A stretch of DNA of 64,000 nucleotides from Phaeotremella fagi (lineage: Eukaryota > Basidiomycota > Tremellomycetes > Tremellales > Phaeotremellaceae): NCBI GenBank assembly GCA_001599715.1, contig BCHU01000011.1:1-64000 (forward strand). The letters run 5' to 3'. This document shows positions 1-11,830 of the stretch, piece after piece (the stretch's first letter is position 1; the number at the start of each line of letters is the position of its first letter). Position numbers and translations under genes: made by a program. A model generated the notes under the pieces. It was given only the letters and a program-made list of their open reading frames with translations, did not search any database and was not told the DNA's origin.

Positions 1-28
1 CCCTAACCCCCTAACCCCTAACCCCCCC
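1..28. repeat. Telomeric repeat, left chromosome end
   Basis: The first bases are a short run of CCCTAACCCCCTAACCCCTAA units ending in seven C, so the G-rich strand reads TTAGGG(G)n toward the end. Cryptococcus-type fungi use TTAGG(3-5) repeats, which fits. Only about three units are present and the sequence becomes unique by about position 29, so position 1 is at or very near the physical chromosome end. Confidence 0.9.
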
Positions 29-99
29 GCGAATGTTTTTATCGTCAATACAGTATAACACTACTTACCTTGAAAGCATCATCGACTATCTACATCAAA

Positions 100-2296
100 A
101 TGGACGTGGAACTGGGCCTCAGCCAAAAAGATGAACCCTTGACGAAGACATCAGCCCCGACGGAAGAAAACGAGGAGCTGTCGTACGAGGACACGAAAGA
201 GCTTGACCATCCTGTCCCGGTTGATGAAGAGTCGAGTCCCCAAACGACACCGACAGTCCCAGTAACAACACTTAAAGACGATGGGGCGTTGCAGGATCAG
301 ACTAATCTGCTCCCATTGAAACAGATTCTAATAGTATATACCGGGTTGAGCTCGGCGCTGTTTTGTGAGTGTTGCAAAGGATTTCACTAATTTCGTCAGG
401 TTCGATGCTTGATCAAACAATGTGGGTAAACGTCCAGATATATCTAAACGATGCAGTGTCTCCACAGCTCTACCAACGATAGGTAGGGTATTTCAAAGCG
501 CGGCTACATCTTCTTGGGTAGGAACAGCGACTTTGTTGACATCATCCGCTTGCCAGCCGTTGTATGGACGACTGAGTGATATTTTTGGTCGCAAGGTGAG
601 CTGATGGATGGGTTTTGCTGATATCAGGTCATTCTGATTGCTTGCTTGGCGATATTCCTGATTGGAGAGGTTCTTTGCGCTGCTTCTCAGAACATGCTCA
701 TGTTGATCTTTGCGCGTAGGTCGTTGATCAGGGTCATGTTGACGTACAGGTGCAATTGGCGGCATCGGAACTGGTGGTATTGTAACGGTGACAGCGATTG
801 TCATTGCCGACATTGTGTCATTGAAAGATAGAGGAAAGTACCAGGGACTCAACGGTGGAGTCGTCGCTCTTGCCAACGCTCTAGGTCCAGTTGTCGGTGG
901 GTCACTGGCGTCGACAACACTTTGGCGATATTGCTTCGTAAGTCTCAAGTGGAATGGATCTAACGATGAGGTCATCAGCATTCCTATGCCTGTCATAGCG
1001 ATAGTCATTACCACGTTCGTGCTTCCGTTCAAGAAAATAGAAGGAAGCATTCTGGATAAACTCAGGCGGGTCGATTGGTTGGGCTGCGTCGTGTCGTTCT
1101 CAGCTGCGGTGTTGCTATTGCTTCCAATCAGTTGGTGTGTTGAAAGGCGTGATGTCACTAATCAGTAGGGCGGGGATTCAATATCCCTGGGTCTCGGTTG
1201 CAGTATTGTTACCTTTATGCTTATCAGCGGTTCTCGTGGGAATCTTCATTTACATAGAGGTGAAAGTAGCGAAATTACCGCTGTAAGTTATACTGTCTGA
1301 CAATGCTGACCTTCTAGGATCCCTAGTGAGCTCATGTTTAGCAGCTAATCTAACATCTCTAGTGCAAGTCTGGAACAATCGTACAGTAACAGCTTGTATC
1401 ATTGTCTCCTTTATCACAGGATACATGATATTTGTCAATCTCTTCTACGTATGTCTGGCGTACGTTCTGGCTAACACTCAGCTCCCTCAATTCTACCAAG
1501 TTGTGCAGGAAAAGACACCTCTAGAATCGGGAACATTGATACTTCCGTTAGTGCTCTGCCAAACAGTGACTTCATTTTCCTCCGGCTACCTTGTTTCTCG
1601 AACAGGAACGTATAGGTTGAATCTCTTGATTGGGTATGGTCTTTGGACAGTAGCGTGCGGTTTGTTCTCTACTGTCACCCCTGACACTCCAGCTTCTCAT
1701 TTGATCGGATTTCAAATTATTTCAGGATTGGGATCAGGTCAAACGATGCAGCTCCCTCTTGTCGCCATACAGGCAGTAGTCGACAGGAAAATGATGGCTG
1801 TTTCTGTCAGTGTACGAAATTTCCTCAGGATGATAGGGTCCACTCTAGCTGTCGCCGTGTCCGCTGCGATTCTCAACAACACAGTGAGGTAAGAGAAGTA
1901 AACGGGGTACACTTACAACAGAACATCCCTCATTTCGATAAACTTACCGTCAGCGCTAGTCGATACTGTTTTGTCAGATCCAACACAGATCCGATCACTT
2001 GGACTCTCGATTGATCAGCAAAACGCTGCGATTGATGCGTATGGTGAGCGTGAATGTTCTGGTAAATGTGCAACTTTCTAATTGTACTACTTTCAGGCCA
2101 AGGTGTTAGGCACATATATTACATGATGATTGCTCTTGGGGGAATCGCTTTTGTTCTTGTTGCGACCTGTGTCAAAGGGTACTCTCTATCTCGTGGAGAC
2201 GAAGAGGAACAGAAACAGAGAGCAAAAGAATGGCTTGCGAATACATCACGCAAGGAAAATGTTGATCACGACGAAAAGAGAAAAGGCCGTGGGTGA
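100..2296 (+). CDS. MFS multidrug efflux transporter, DHA2 (14-TMS) family
   Basis: Plasma-membrane drug:H+ antiporter type protein. The start at 100 opens an acidic N-terminal tail, followed by the DHA2 hallmark LDQTIVSTALPTIG (assembled across introns 365-399 and 422-456), the motif-A-like loop GRLSDIFGRK, and motif C as LGPVVGG. Later exons give ISWAGIQYPW, the NRTVTAC segment of the second half and a charged C-terminal tail ending at 2296. I could splice about ten exons into one open frame of about 540 residues, so the gene looks intact. An upstream TTG in frame at 70 is not a plausible start. It is the most telomere-proximal gene, with only about 70 bp of 5' sequence between start codon and repeat. 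Substrate unknown; family assignment is secure. Confidence 0.85.
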
Positions 2297-2444
2297 GGAG
2301 ATGAATGTTGTGGATAGATGTACAATGATAGATTAGAATGCATAGTTGGATGACCTCTCAATGCATGTAGTAGTCTGTTACGTCTTTCTTGCAGATGCCG
2401 TAGCCAAATCATATCAGTAGAATGTTACATCAACATGCATCACA

Positions 2445-4178
2445 CTACCACGCATACTTCTGACTCAACTCCCAATCACGCCAAAATTCTATCGCATCAG
2501 TCTCCGCAACAGGAAGTAAACCAAACCGATCACCAATCTCCATCACGCTATGAGAATCCTCCCTCACCGTCGGCCATCTTGGAACGCCAGGTACCCTGTC
2601 AGATCCATCTAAACTACCATTAGGGTTACCGTATTTGATAAAGTTGACCCAAAGAGACGAAATGGTGTTTGCAATATCGTAATCTTCTCCAGTCCAAGGA
2701 CGACTATCCTTGTTACGTTCGATAGAGTCGAACGTGTAGCACAACTCGGCAGAGTGGAACGATCCAACCAGAGGACCTTTGTTCTGCGTCCAACCTGGTA
2801 TCTTTGGCTCCGAAAAATCAGGACTGTGTCCATGGAATGGTGGAATATGATGATCAAAGTAATACACAAACGCGTCCGACTTGAGTGTCTGAGTGTATTG
2901 TTGACTCATCATGATAAGATTATTACGAGAACCATCACGAGCTGACTTGTTCCAGGCGTCTAGAGGTCCCTTGCCTGTTGTCTCATCTTCAGGTCGATAG
3001 AGTGAGTGAAACCTGTCGACGAATCGATCATCACCGGGACCAAAGTGACCAGCGAACCTCTGATTAACACATAGATTAAAATCTTCCATCTCAAATCGAG
3101 GTTCAGCGTAGGTACCGTTCTCGTCAGCGTTCTGACCAGTAAGCAAAGGGACATCATTGGGAGGGCCTTGTTTATATGTGTCTTCGTATTTCTGAGTCAA
3201 CACAACACCGTCTAGGGTAGCTCGAAGTAAAGGAGGTGGTCCCCAATATCTCAAATCACGCTTCGTTGCGTATTTGGCAAGACGAGAATGATCCGTAAAG
3301 TTTTGAAGGTCTTCAATACTGTCAACTCCCAGCTCGACCATCATGTCTATCCCGTCTTGTTCAGACTCTTCAAGGCGACGATAAGAAGCTGCTGAATGAC
3401 CCATGGATGGGTCTCGTGGATAGCGTCCGCCAGATTGTATTATTGCACCAGAGATCAAGCCCTTTGTGAGAGGTGACAACAGCATAATGTCTGGTGTGTT
3501 AGCTCGTTTCTGTTTAATAGACCTACGCGTCATTGCTGAACCAGACGACTGTCCTCCTATGGTTATACGACTCTTGTCTCCTCCCAGTGTCGTGATGTTG
3601 TCTACCACCCAATGCAAAGCTTGGGTACAGTCGAGGATACCTTGATTGCCCGATACGCCAAGAGGAGATAGCTGACTCAGTTCAGGATGGGCAAAAAAAC
3701 CAAGGACACCGATTCGAAAGGTGGGCACGACCACGATGCAGCCTGAAATTCAGTATCAGTATCGCTGTTAATATCTTTACCCACCCTTCTTAGCTAGAGA
3801 AGTTCCATCATACCATGGATCTGAACCACCACCCTCTCGATAACCACCTCCATGGGTCCAAAAGAAGACAGGGTATGGACCACTTGTATCCGATGCAGGT
3901 ACCCATATGTTCAGGTACAGGATGTCCTCACTCTGAGGAAGCCCTGCAAGATGGAATGGGTATTTCGGTGGAGGTGGTTCTTGAAAAGAAATGGGTCCAG
4001 GTGTGTCGCAAAGTCGAACACCGTCCCAAGGTTCCACTGGTTGAGGGTCTTTGAATCGATTTTTACCCAAAGGTTTCGCAGCATACGGAACTCCAAAATA
4101 ACAGGTGATTCTGGGATCGATGGTACTTGGCACTCCTTGAATAAGACCGCCGGAAACGAGTAGAGGAGATGTTGGCAT
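2445..4178 (-). CDS. Type-B carboxylesterase / lipase
   Basis: Alpha/beta hydrolase of the carboxylesterase type-B family, hydrolysing carboxylic esters. Seen in order: FGVPYAAKPLGKNRF near the N-terminus, SEDILYLNIWVP, the oxyanion-hole HGGGY, the nucleophile elbow GGQSSGSA (catalytic Ser; Gln and Ser replace the usual Glu and Ala of GESAG), the acidic residue region GQNADENGTY, and the catalytic His in SFHSAELCYTF, then the C-terminal SLWVNFIKYGNPNG typical of the family. One intron (about 3784-3743, donor GTGGGT) restores KKGCIVVVPTFRIGVLGFF. I chose the ATG at 4178 (MPTSPLL); another in-frame ATG lies at 4229. No clear signal peptide with the 4178 start, so probably intracellular. Complete triad, so likely active. 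Confidence 0.88.
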
Positions 4179-4357
4179 ATTTGAATGATATTGAAAGTAA
4201 TGCCTGTGATGATTGAAAGTAAATAACAATTTGGTAACAATGATTTAATAGCCGAAATGGTTCCATGACGAATGGATCGTAGGCGAAATCGCCTAATGTC
4301 GAGTTGCCGATATACTGTTTGTACAAGCATCTCAAAGTGTGTTTAAATCATCACACG

Positions 4358-4771
4358 ATGTCCCACACTCATATTCGTGAGTTGAAAGTATGCTTAGTTG
4401 AACGCTTGATTCACCTTCCTAGTCGCATGGACGTACAAGAAAGAGCTCAGTGAATCTGACATCATCGCATTCGAAGCAGCGGTGAAAGGTTTGGAGATTG
4501 GTTGTAAGAAGGATGGAAAGCCGTATTTGGTAAGCATCATAATATATTGACACTGATCACACAGACTGTACGAGGAGGCAGACAGCTGTTGACTACTCGT
4601 TTGGCCATGGAGACCAATGTGGTGTTCGTCATTGATTTTCAAAGCACAGAGGACTCCGATTACTACCATAAAGTAGACCCTTACCACAGGGAATTTGTTG
4701 AGAAAGCAAAAGCAGCTACAGCAGGAGCGGTGCTTTTGGATTTTAAAACAGGAGAATTTTCAAAGTTATGA
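4358..4771 (+). CDS. Small Dabb (stress-responsive A/B barrel) domain protein
   Basis: Three exons give a protein of about 110 residues: MSHTHILAWTYKKELSES, an AFEAAVKGLEIGCKKDGKPYL helix, and, after the intron at 4530-4564, VVFVIDFQSTEDSDYYHKVDPYHREF. The Y..HPxH-like pattern (YYHKVDPYH) followed by AGAVLLDF is the signature of dimeric alpha+beta barrel (Dabb, PF07876) proteins, some of which are polyketide or cannabinoid-pathway cyclases while most fungal ones have no known reaction. It is divergent from the carboxylesterase with about 180 bp between their starts, so the two may share a promoter. Confidence 0.72.
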
Positions 4772-5124
4772 TGCAAGAGATTAAAGCGATATTTATGATC
4801 TGGTAGCTGTTAGACTTTGATGTAACGGGTATGCATCTAATGTCATGATAAACATCAACGCCTCGTTACGAACTGTCAGACTTTACGTAGCGCCGTCTGA
4901 AAACTCAAACGTGGTCCACTGTGTCAGCGATAAGTAAAAGCTGGTATCGTTTTCTTTACTGAAGTCAATCATGGGAGATGTAGTGCAAATACGACTTGTT
5001 CATGAGTATTAACAAAAACCAACTATGACTACGACGCGAATAAAACAAACCAGCACGATATAACGCTCGAAGCAATTGAAAAGAAGACAACAGAATTCAA
5101 CAACAATAAGCCAGTCACCATCGC
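4772..5124. other. Intergenic, no gene seen
   Basis: The 353-bp gap between the convergent ends of the Dabb gene and the sugar porter. AT-rich, with no coding exon or RNA gene recognised; it presumably carries both 3' UTRs. Confidence 0.6.
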
Positions 5125-6994
5125 CTAATCTTGAGACACCAGATGGGCAGTGTTGGATGGCAGAGCCTCAACGACGTTTTGCCCATAATTTCCATCACAC
5201 TGGGTGGATTGGAACTTTCTAGCAGGGATCTTCCTGATGAACAACTCATCGATCTGAGCTACTGATCGTCCTGTGAGATCGGGAACGAACAGAACAATCA
5301 AGATGAAGAAGATGAAACCGAATCCACTGAAGAAGAAACCGGTTCGAAGTCCCCACTTTGCGTAATCGGTGGTAGATGTGAGGTATGGGGTGTAGATTCC
5401 GGACAGATGGGCGATTGTTGCTTGGACTACTTGAGCGATTGCCGCTGTCTTGGCTCGAAGATGATTCGATGGAGCTTCTACCTGATACGTGTAGCCGACA
5501 GTTCCGGGACCAAGCTGAGCACCGATAGTGCCAATAAGCAGCATAGCTAAAGTGACCTTGGCGCCAGTGGGATCTGATCCAGGAGTAGGATACCATTTCG
5601 TTCCGCAAATACCAATACCAACTATATTGCATTAGTGAACTCAACAACCTTAAAACCTACGCATTCCAGCTGCTTGGAAGAACATTCCTACAGCGAGCAA
5701 TCTCCATCGACCTATTCTTGGCATGTCGCAAGTAGCCATTGCCAAGATGTTCATTGCGATACCGACACAACCAGCAATGACGGAAGCTTGAAGGGAGTTT
5801 TCAATTCCAGCAATTGAAAAGTAGTCTGAGTGTCAGTGACGTAAGCCTTAATACTCACAGGCTACTTGAGCAAAGACAATAGAACCCCCCTGTTGGTAAG
5901 CAAACTGTGGGAGGACAGCAACAAAAGTTCGTCTCAAGTCTGTACCTCTGAAGCATTCTATCCATCGAGCATTCTTGCTCTAAAAGGTCAGCATCTCACA
6001 GAAATGGTAACCTACCGCCAGTCGATTATCATGTTCTTTCGCGACAGTATACTGCTGCTTCGCAAGCTCAAACTCTACTTCAGACTCGTCAAAGTGAGGA
6101 TAGATTCGACGTATTGCTGTCGCAGCGCGAGGTAGCTCGCCGTGCATAACCAACCATGTTGGAGATTCTGGTACGAAGAATAAACCGACAAAGAATATGG
6201 CTGGTAGGGTTATCATGATATACAGTGGAATGACCCATTGATCGTTACTCTGGATATCAGGCCACATTGATTTACTCGCGTTCAAGGCGACGGCGGAAAG
6301 AAGTGATCCGATGTTTCCTGTAAACAACGTCAGTGAGAGTCAAGGGTGTAGGATCAACGTACCAAACAATTGAAAAGCGTTCAGTGCCAAACCACGCAAC
6401 TCTCTTGGTGCAATTTCAGCAACAAGAGCAGCGACACCTGTTGTCAACAGCCCAGTACCAAAAGTGTTCAACATTTTGGCACACAGCCATTGTACCCATA
6501 CTCTGGTCGTAGCTTCGAGGATGGCTCCAACAAACAAGAACAACAGTGAGATTTGAACAAGATTCTTTCGACCAAAGCGATCACCGATGGTACCAACAAG
6601 GAGTGTTCCAAGGAACTGACTTGGGGTAGCGATAACAGAGAAGCTAATATGTTAGCTTGTACTATCTCACAACTTACGCTGAGACGACGTTTGGAGCGAC
6701 AACATAGGTTTGAGTGGTGGGGTTGAAACTACCGATTTGTCGACAGAAAGATTGAGTACCCAGCACGTTACCATTGATGTTCTGTTCAATTCCATTGACT
6801 GTTGAAGTTCCCAATAGCAGAGCTAACAAAAGTACAGCACGAGGATTCTTGCGCAAGACTGAAAAGACACTCTTTGGTGCAGAGAGTTCCTCAACACCAG
6901 CTTGACCAACGAGCGCGTCGACGTCCCAAGCGAGATTGTGAGGCTTTTGATCTTCTGCGTGAACAATTTCCCCTTTGATTTCTGAGAGCTCCAT
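5125..6994 (-). CDS. MFS sugar porter (hexose/disaccharide transporter)
   Basis: Twelve-helix sugar:H+ symporter of the SP family. Spliced exons show, in order, a soluble N-terminal tail (MELSEIKGEIVHAED), TM1 with TVNGIEQNINGNVLG, the motif-A loop GDRFGRKN, IAPRELRGLALNAFQLFG of TM4-5, the SP signature PESPTWLVMHGELPRA before the central loop, and a C-terminal half with QLGPGTVGYTYQVEAPSNHLRAKTAA. The usual PETKG after TM12 is replaced by VPDLTGRSVAQIDELF, an alpha-glucoside-porter-like variation. At least five short introns; no frame break found. Its start at 6994 faces the aldo-keto reductase start at 7220, making a divergent pair. Substrate cannot be read from sequence. Confidence 0.87.
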
Positions 6995-7219
6995 GATTGA
7001 TCAGATTGAAAATTGGGCTTGAGAATATATTTCTTTTCCTTATTGTTGGCTGAATTTATACGTAGCTGGCGGGGCAAACCTGAGCCCCACGGTAAGGGTA
7101 TAAGCGACCGAGAGTCGGCTCCTGAGTGCAATGATTAAAGGTCAGGCGAGTGTCGGCTGAGGATGTAGATTGTATATTGTTGTCGAGTTAACTTTACGTG
7201 CTTTGCAAGGATCTTCACG
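6995..7219. promoter_or_regulatory. Shared divergent promoter, sugar porter / aldo-keto reductase
   Basis: Only 225 bp separate the two start codons, so regulatory sites are likely shared. GTCGGCT occurs twice (near 7113 and 7152) and GGATGTAG at 7161-7168, identical to one arm of the palindrome found in the glucuronidase cluster promoters further right. That single half site could be chance. Confidence 0.5.
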
Positions 7220-8349
7220 ATGACAGTTCAAAAAATTTTACTAAATGATGGTGGATCATTGCCTATTGCTTGCTTCGGTACGTCACGTCATCTGACTGTT
7301 GGACTTTGTTGACCATCATCAGGGACTGGGACTGCGTTTGATGTAGAAGACGAAGAATCAGGTCTGTTATCAGCGCTTCAAGCTGGTTGGTCTTGCATCG
7401 ACTGTGCAGAGAGCTACAGTAACGGCCAAAACGCTGCTCAAATTGGAAAGGCTTTGAAACAATGGTCAGGTCAAAGGGCGGATTTGTACATCTGTTTGAA
7501 ATGTATGAAGTCCGTGTAGAGACTGAACTAACACTCACAGGGAGCCATGGAGAACCTGGTGACGCTCAATCACCACGAAGCTCATTGAAAAAGTTGTTGA
7601 ACGACCTAGGGACTGATTATGTCGACATGTGTAAGTGCAAGTTATGTCCAATGCTGACAAAAAGATGTCATACATACCCCTCAGGTAAGTTGGGATTCGA
7701 TTTGGTATCCTCACAACATCTCTCTCAGATCCTGCCAAGTGTCCCTCTTGCTGAGCAATGGAAAACGTTTGAAGATTTGAAAAAAGAAGGATTGGCAAAG
7801 AGCATAGGTGTTTCAAACTTTAGAGAGGAAGATATCAAAGAGTTGGCTCTGACATGGGAAATCCCACCTGCCGTCAATCAAGTGAGTTAGAATAGTATCT
7901 GTGACTGACTGAGTCAGTTGGAATACAGTCCTTATCTTGCGCACACTCCGAATATGCGAAAGCTGGTCGCCCTCCACAACCAGTACAACATCAAGATACA
8001 CGCCTTTGGTCAACTCAGTCCTTTGTTTCGATCTCCTGATGGACCGGTAGACCCCATCGTTGAGCGTCTCGCAGCCAAGCATGGATCAACAAACACCCAA
8101 GTACTGCTCCAATGGGCTGCTCAGCACAGTCGGGGTGCGGTTATAAGGTAAGAAAGAGTGACGACACAGCTAATCACCAGTACCTCCCGTTCCAAGACTC
8201 GACAAATCGAACAGCTCGCAGCGTTTACGACTTTACCACCACTGGACGCCGCTGAAGTCGAAGAAATCTACGAAGCAGGCAAGGGTCGCTTCTTTCGTCA
8301 GTTCCAGCGGGTGTTATGGCATCGAAACCAAGTCCCAGTTGATAAATAG
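7220..8349 (+). CDS. Aldo-keto reductase
   Basis: NAD(P)H-dependent reductase of carbonyl sugars or aldehydes, AKR superfamily. After splicing, all four catalytic residues are visible: Asp and Tyr in CIDCAESY, Lys in LYICLK, His in YVDMYVIHTPQ (this exon is small and lies between introns ending near 7664 and 7730). Also present are the family landmarks SIGVSNFREED, AVNQLEYSPYL and the cofactor-side GAVISTSRSKTRQ (NADP-binding region). Six or so introns; stop at 8349, length about 310 residues, normal for the family. It is divergently paired with a sugar porter and its end nearly meets the convergent zinc-cluster regulator (8425), which suggests a sugar or sugar-acid reductase role. That link is inference. 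Confidence 0.88.
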
Positions 8350-8424
8350 AAGCTTATGCATCAGAGTGTAGTGTCTTTCCCATAGTTGACTGCCCCTCAC
8401 TTGCAGAGTCCGTACAGTGCCTCG

Positions 8425-11400
8425 CTAATTTTGCTTGCTTTCTTCTGGAGAAACCCCAATGAGTCCAAACCAATCGTCCACCCCTGCAAAAATCTGAGTG
8501 TGGAACGGGATATCAGACGAACGCGTGTCGGGTGAGGTGGGATCGTTGACTTGTTGGAAGGGTAGCACCTCTTTGGCACCACTTGTCATGCTGGGAAGAA
8601 AGATGTCAGGACTGGGAATCTGCAACATCTGTCAGTGATTATGCCCAGAAAACTCTAAACCTACGCGTTGTTCTACAGATTCGTGCCAACGATCAACACT
8701 GGGTATAGGTTGATTCAAAAACGTGTGATCAAAAACATGGTCTGGTGTCTCAGTGGTCAAGGGGTTCGTCAAATATGAAGATGGGTTACTCTATTATTTC
8801 AGTAAGATTTTACGACATGCTCACCTTTGACGAGCCAAGATATGAAGATACCACAGAATGATCAGGGTCGTTGCTTCCCGTACAGTAGTTTTCGAAAAGA
8901 CTGAAAGGTTGAGAGGCATCCTGCCAGGTATTGATGTTCCAAAACTCGTCTTTCCAGAAGCTGGGATCACCAAACAAATCTTCAAACGATTGACCAGGGG
9001 CGTCATTCTCTAACTGAGTTTATGGTAAACATGGAATCGATTTTGACACTTACGACCACTCCTTGCAAAGCTGCACGCTGAACATCCAGTTTTCTCAGAC
9101 GACGGAACCAGGGATATGCCGGGGTCACGCATTGACTAAAGACATCAACATGTTCAGTGTGATCCTACTCACGATTCAGCGTTAACGTCCGAGAGCAAGG
9201 TGTACCCATTCCTCGCCAGCATTCTATGAGTTTCCCTCAGCTATAATTTCAAGTCAGCTCAGCCCTCATAGATAAAGAACATACCAATGGCATTGCTGGA
9301 GGGAAGTACACAGCTGTCCGGGCCATGTAGTCGAGCATTCTTTTGAAAGATTCCCTTCTAACGGCTTGAGCGTCCTCGTCCATGCTAACCCTTTCATCAA
9401 CTCCAGACCAATGCTCTGACTCCAAGATGATCCGTATGGTCATGTAGATCAAATGTGGAAACGAGTGATCAGAGATAGTCAAGCATGGTTCTCCAACTGT
9501 TTGACTGACCAATGTCAAAATATTACCGATAGCTTCTGCATGATTGAAACACGATGTCCGAATAGAGTCGACCCAGCCGCTGGGAGCCAAGGCCAAGACT
9601 CCCGGACAAAACGATTGGGGGTATCCTGGAATTACGGTACAGCACAGCTCGATATGACACATGTTCCACCAGAGGTACAGCATGACCAAGGGAGACAATC
9701 CAGGGGTATTCATTCTACTCAGAATAGCACCCTTTTTCAGGCGAAGATGGTTTGGAAGTGATCTCTCGAACGACTCCAGCTTTGACAGGCACAACTGAAA
9801 GATGGATCCTGAATTCCAAGGAGCTTGCGAAGATTTGGCGAATTCCTGATTGTCAAGTTCCGTCAAGGAGAAAAAGTACCTGTTCTACTTCAGAACAATA
9901 ACGCAGGATGGGTAAACTTACGTCTTGATTAAATATCTGATAGCCACGAGACGAACATGAAATCCCATGGGACCAACATTTTGATGGAGAGCCGATGGAA
10001 TCTCTGACTCATCTCCCTCAAGAACAGCTTCAGGAGTCTCGCTCACTATCCCCAGTCGATAACTAAGCCCATCACAAGGTAAGCGTACATGTATACGACT
10101 TGCCGGACAGCTAACAGATTCGGGTGATCCATTGGATAGCAATCGATCTAGAGAGTAACAGGCATGCCATATCCGACGAGCCCCTTCCCCCTCGATAAAC
10201 GCTGGAGGTCTTGGAGTCGAGTCACCACCTTTTGTTTCTTCAAAATGATGATGTCGGTGAGCCGGGAGAGATGACAATTGGAAATTCCTAGCTGGCTGGT
10301 TGAACTGATACAGCAAGGCTTCTCTGTGCAGACCCAAGTTCAACGCCTGTCTGTTCGCCATCGCTACCCAGTTGTGAGTTTGCTGGAACAGTCCTTCATG
10401 TTGAGTATAGACGGCAAGAAGCAAAGCTACACTGATTGTCTCAGTAGATGCGTGCAGCTCGAGCGTCAAAAAGCTAGCTACTGCTTTGACCCATTGGTGG
10501 ACTGTATCCCCTGTTGTCGGCGGTGTTGCAAAGCGTGATGCAACGATACAGATTGCCAATGAAAGTGCTGGTGAAATAGATCTATCCCGGATGGACGTAA
10601 AGATGGAGTTCCGATTGAGAAACGCGTTCGATTGGTAAGGGTGGACGTGTAGAAAGAAAGCACCGACCAGTTCTTCCAGTCTATCTTTCCTCGGTGTGAG
10701 TGTGGATAGCCTGAGATATCAATGTTTGGTAAGCCAAACCGTCGCTGAAGTAGATTGTTTCTCACCGTTCAGTGATTGGAGAAAGCTCTCCATTGCATGA
10801 AGCTGCAACTGACGATAACGGTATGGAACTCCCTGGGTCAACTGACGAAGGTGAAGATTGAGATGTGGATGTTGAGTTATTCAAGACCTCCTCTCCATGT
10901 CGTTGTACACCTTTTGAATCTGAGTCGACTATCGATGCCGTTCGTAGATCGCTTTCGCCCAGATGGAAACGAAGCTGAGACTGATTGGGAGGGAGTACAT
11001 CCTTCGGACTGTCGTCTTGTGTTTGAGCAAGATCCAGGTTGTAGCTGAATTGACGATGATTCCTTCGTTTGGGCACATAGACACACTTGAGATTGTGACT
11101 ACAGCATCTATCGCATGATGGCGTTGATTGTGAACATTTCGACCTAGCGAGCTGACAGTTGCGGCACGGTGTGACACGGCGATGACGTTGAGTCCTCTGG
11201 GTCGATGGGGCAGGTGAACGTTGGACTGTTTAATTGCAATGTCAACAAGACGTTTCGTTTCGTAGGAGGTGCCAGAGTTACCTCTTCGCATTCGAGCTTC
11301 ATCAAGAGGAGACCACACGCAGTTCAACTGCATTCTATCGCAATTGTCACACACAGACCTACCCTCATCACATTTCACTTTTCGTTGTCTGCAAGTCAAA

Positions 11401-11512
11401 CATCCTTGAAGCACAAGTTAGCGTCAATCATTCAGCTGTGAAGTGAAAAGAACAGTATACCTGTTTTGACACGCTTCGTCTTGTTTCGTTCCTCAGATTC
11501 ATCTCCTGCCAT
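8425..11512 (-). CDS. Transcription factor with two tandem Zn2Cys6 clusters
   Basis: Nuclear DNA-binding regulator. The first exon (ATG at 11512) reads MAGDESEERNKTKRVKTG and splices through intron GTATAC..CTTCAAG to CLTCRQRKVKC and VCDNCDRMQLNC, a canonical Zn2Cys6 binuclear cluster. After another intron, at about 11085-11190, a second complete cluster appears in a different frame: CRNCQLARSKC and SCDRCCSHNLKC followed by VYVPKRR. Further exons contain the fungal transcription-factor middle homology region (ASFLTLELHASTETISVALL, ARRIWHACYSLDRLLS) and a C-terminal tail ending EESKQN at 8425. Single clusters are the rule in this family; two in series are unusual. It lies between the reductase and the esterase, which may be its targets. 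Confidence 0.8.
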
Positions 11513-11830
11513 CCTGGGAGATATATTGGTAATTGTGTTAACATATAGACGTCTTCGAGGAATCAGTAAGTGATGCTCAGGCCATTAGGTGGATACAAGT
11601 GACGGAGTTGCTACAGTAGTTACCCTGCATGCCTAGACAATAAGGTACTGATTTGGCACGCCTTTGAGCCAAGACTGCGGGGGATGGTTAATACCCTTGC
11701 TGTTAGCCGACCTTCGCCTGCAGGCGATCGGTTGTTCAGACTTTAGAGATTTAATTAGACAATCATTCGTGAAATCAAACAGACTTTAGAATATCCCATT
11801 CCACATCTTGACCATCTACACGGTTACATC
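11513..11830. promoter_or_regulatory. Divergent promoter with 14-bp perfect palindrome
   Basis: The 318-bp region lies between the double-zinc-cluster regulator (left, minus) and the esterase (right, plus). Position 11714-11727 reads TCGCCTGCAGGCGA, a perfect inverted repeat about 105 bp before the esterase start and about 200 bp before the regulator start. It is a candidate dimer binding site; the bound factor is unknown. Confidence 0.45.

Noticed and set aside
493..1158. 221-codon open frame on the minus strand
   Set aside because: It lies fully antisense to exons of the DHA2 transporter, which has strong family motifs; the antisense frame shows none.
3540..3570. Loss of catalytic residue in the carboxylesterase (GQSSG instead of GESAG)
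   Set aside because: The catalytic Ser is kept and neighbouring positions vary within the family, so this is not evidence of inactivity.
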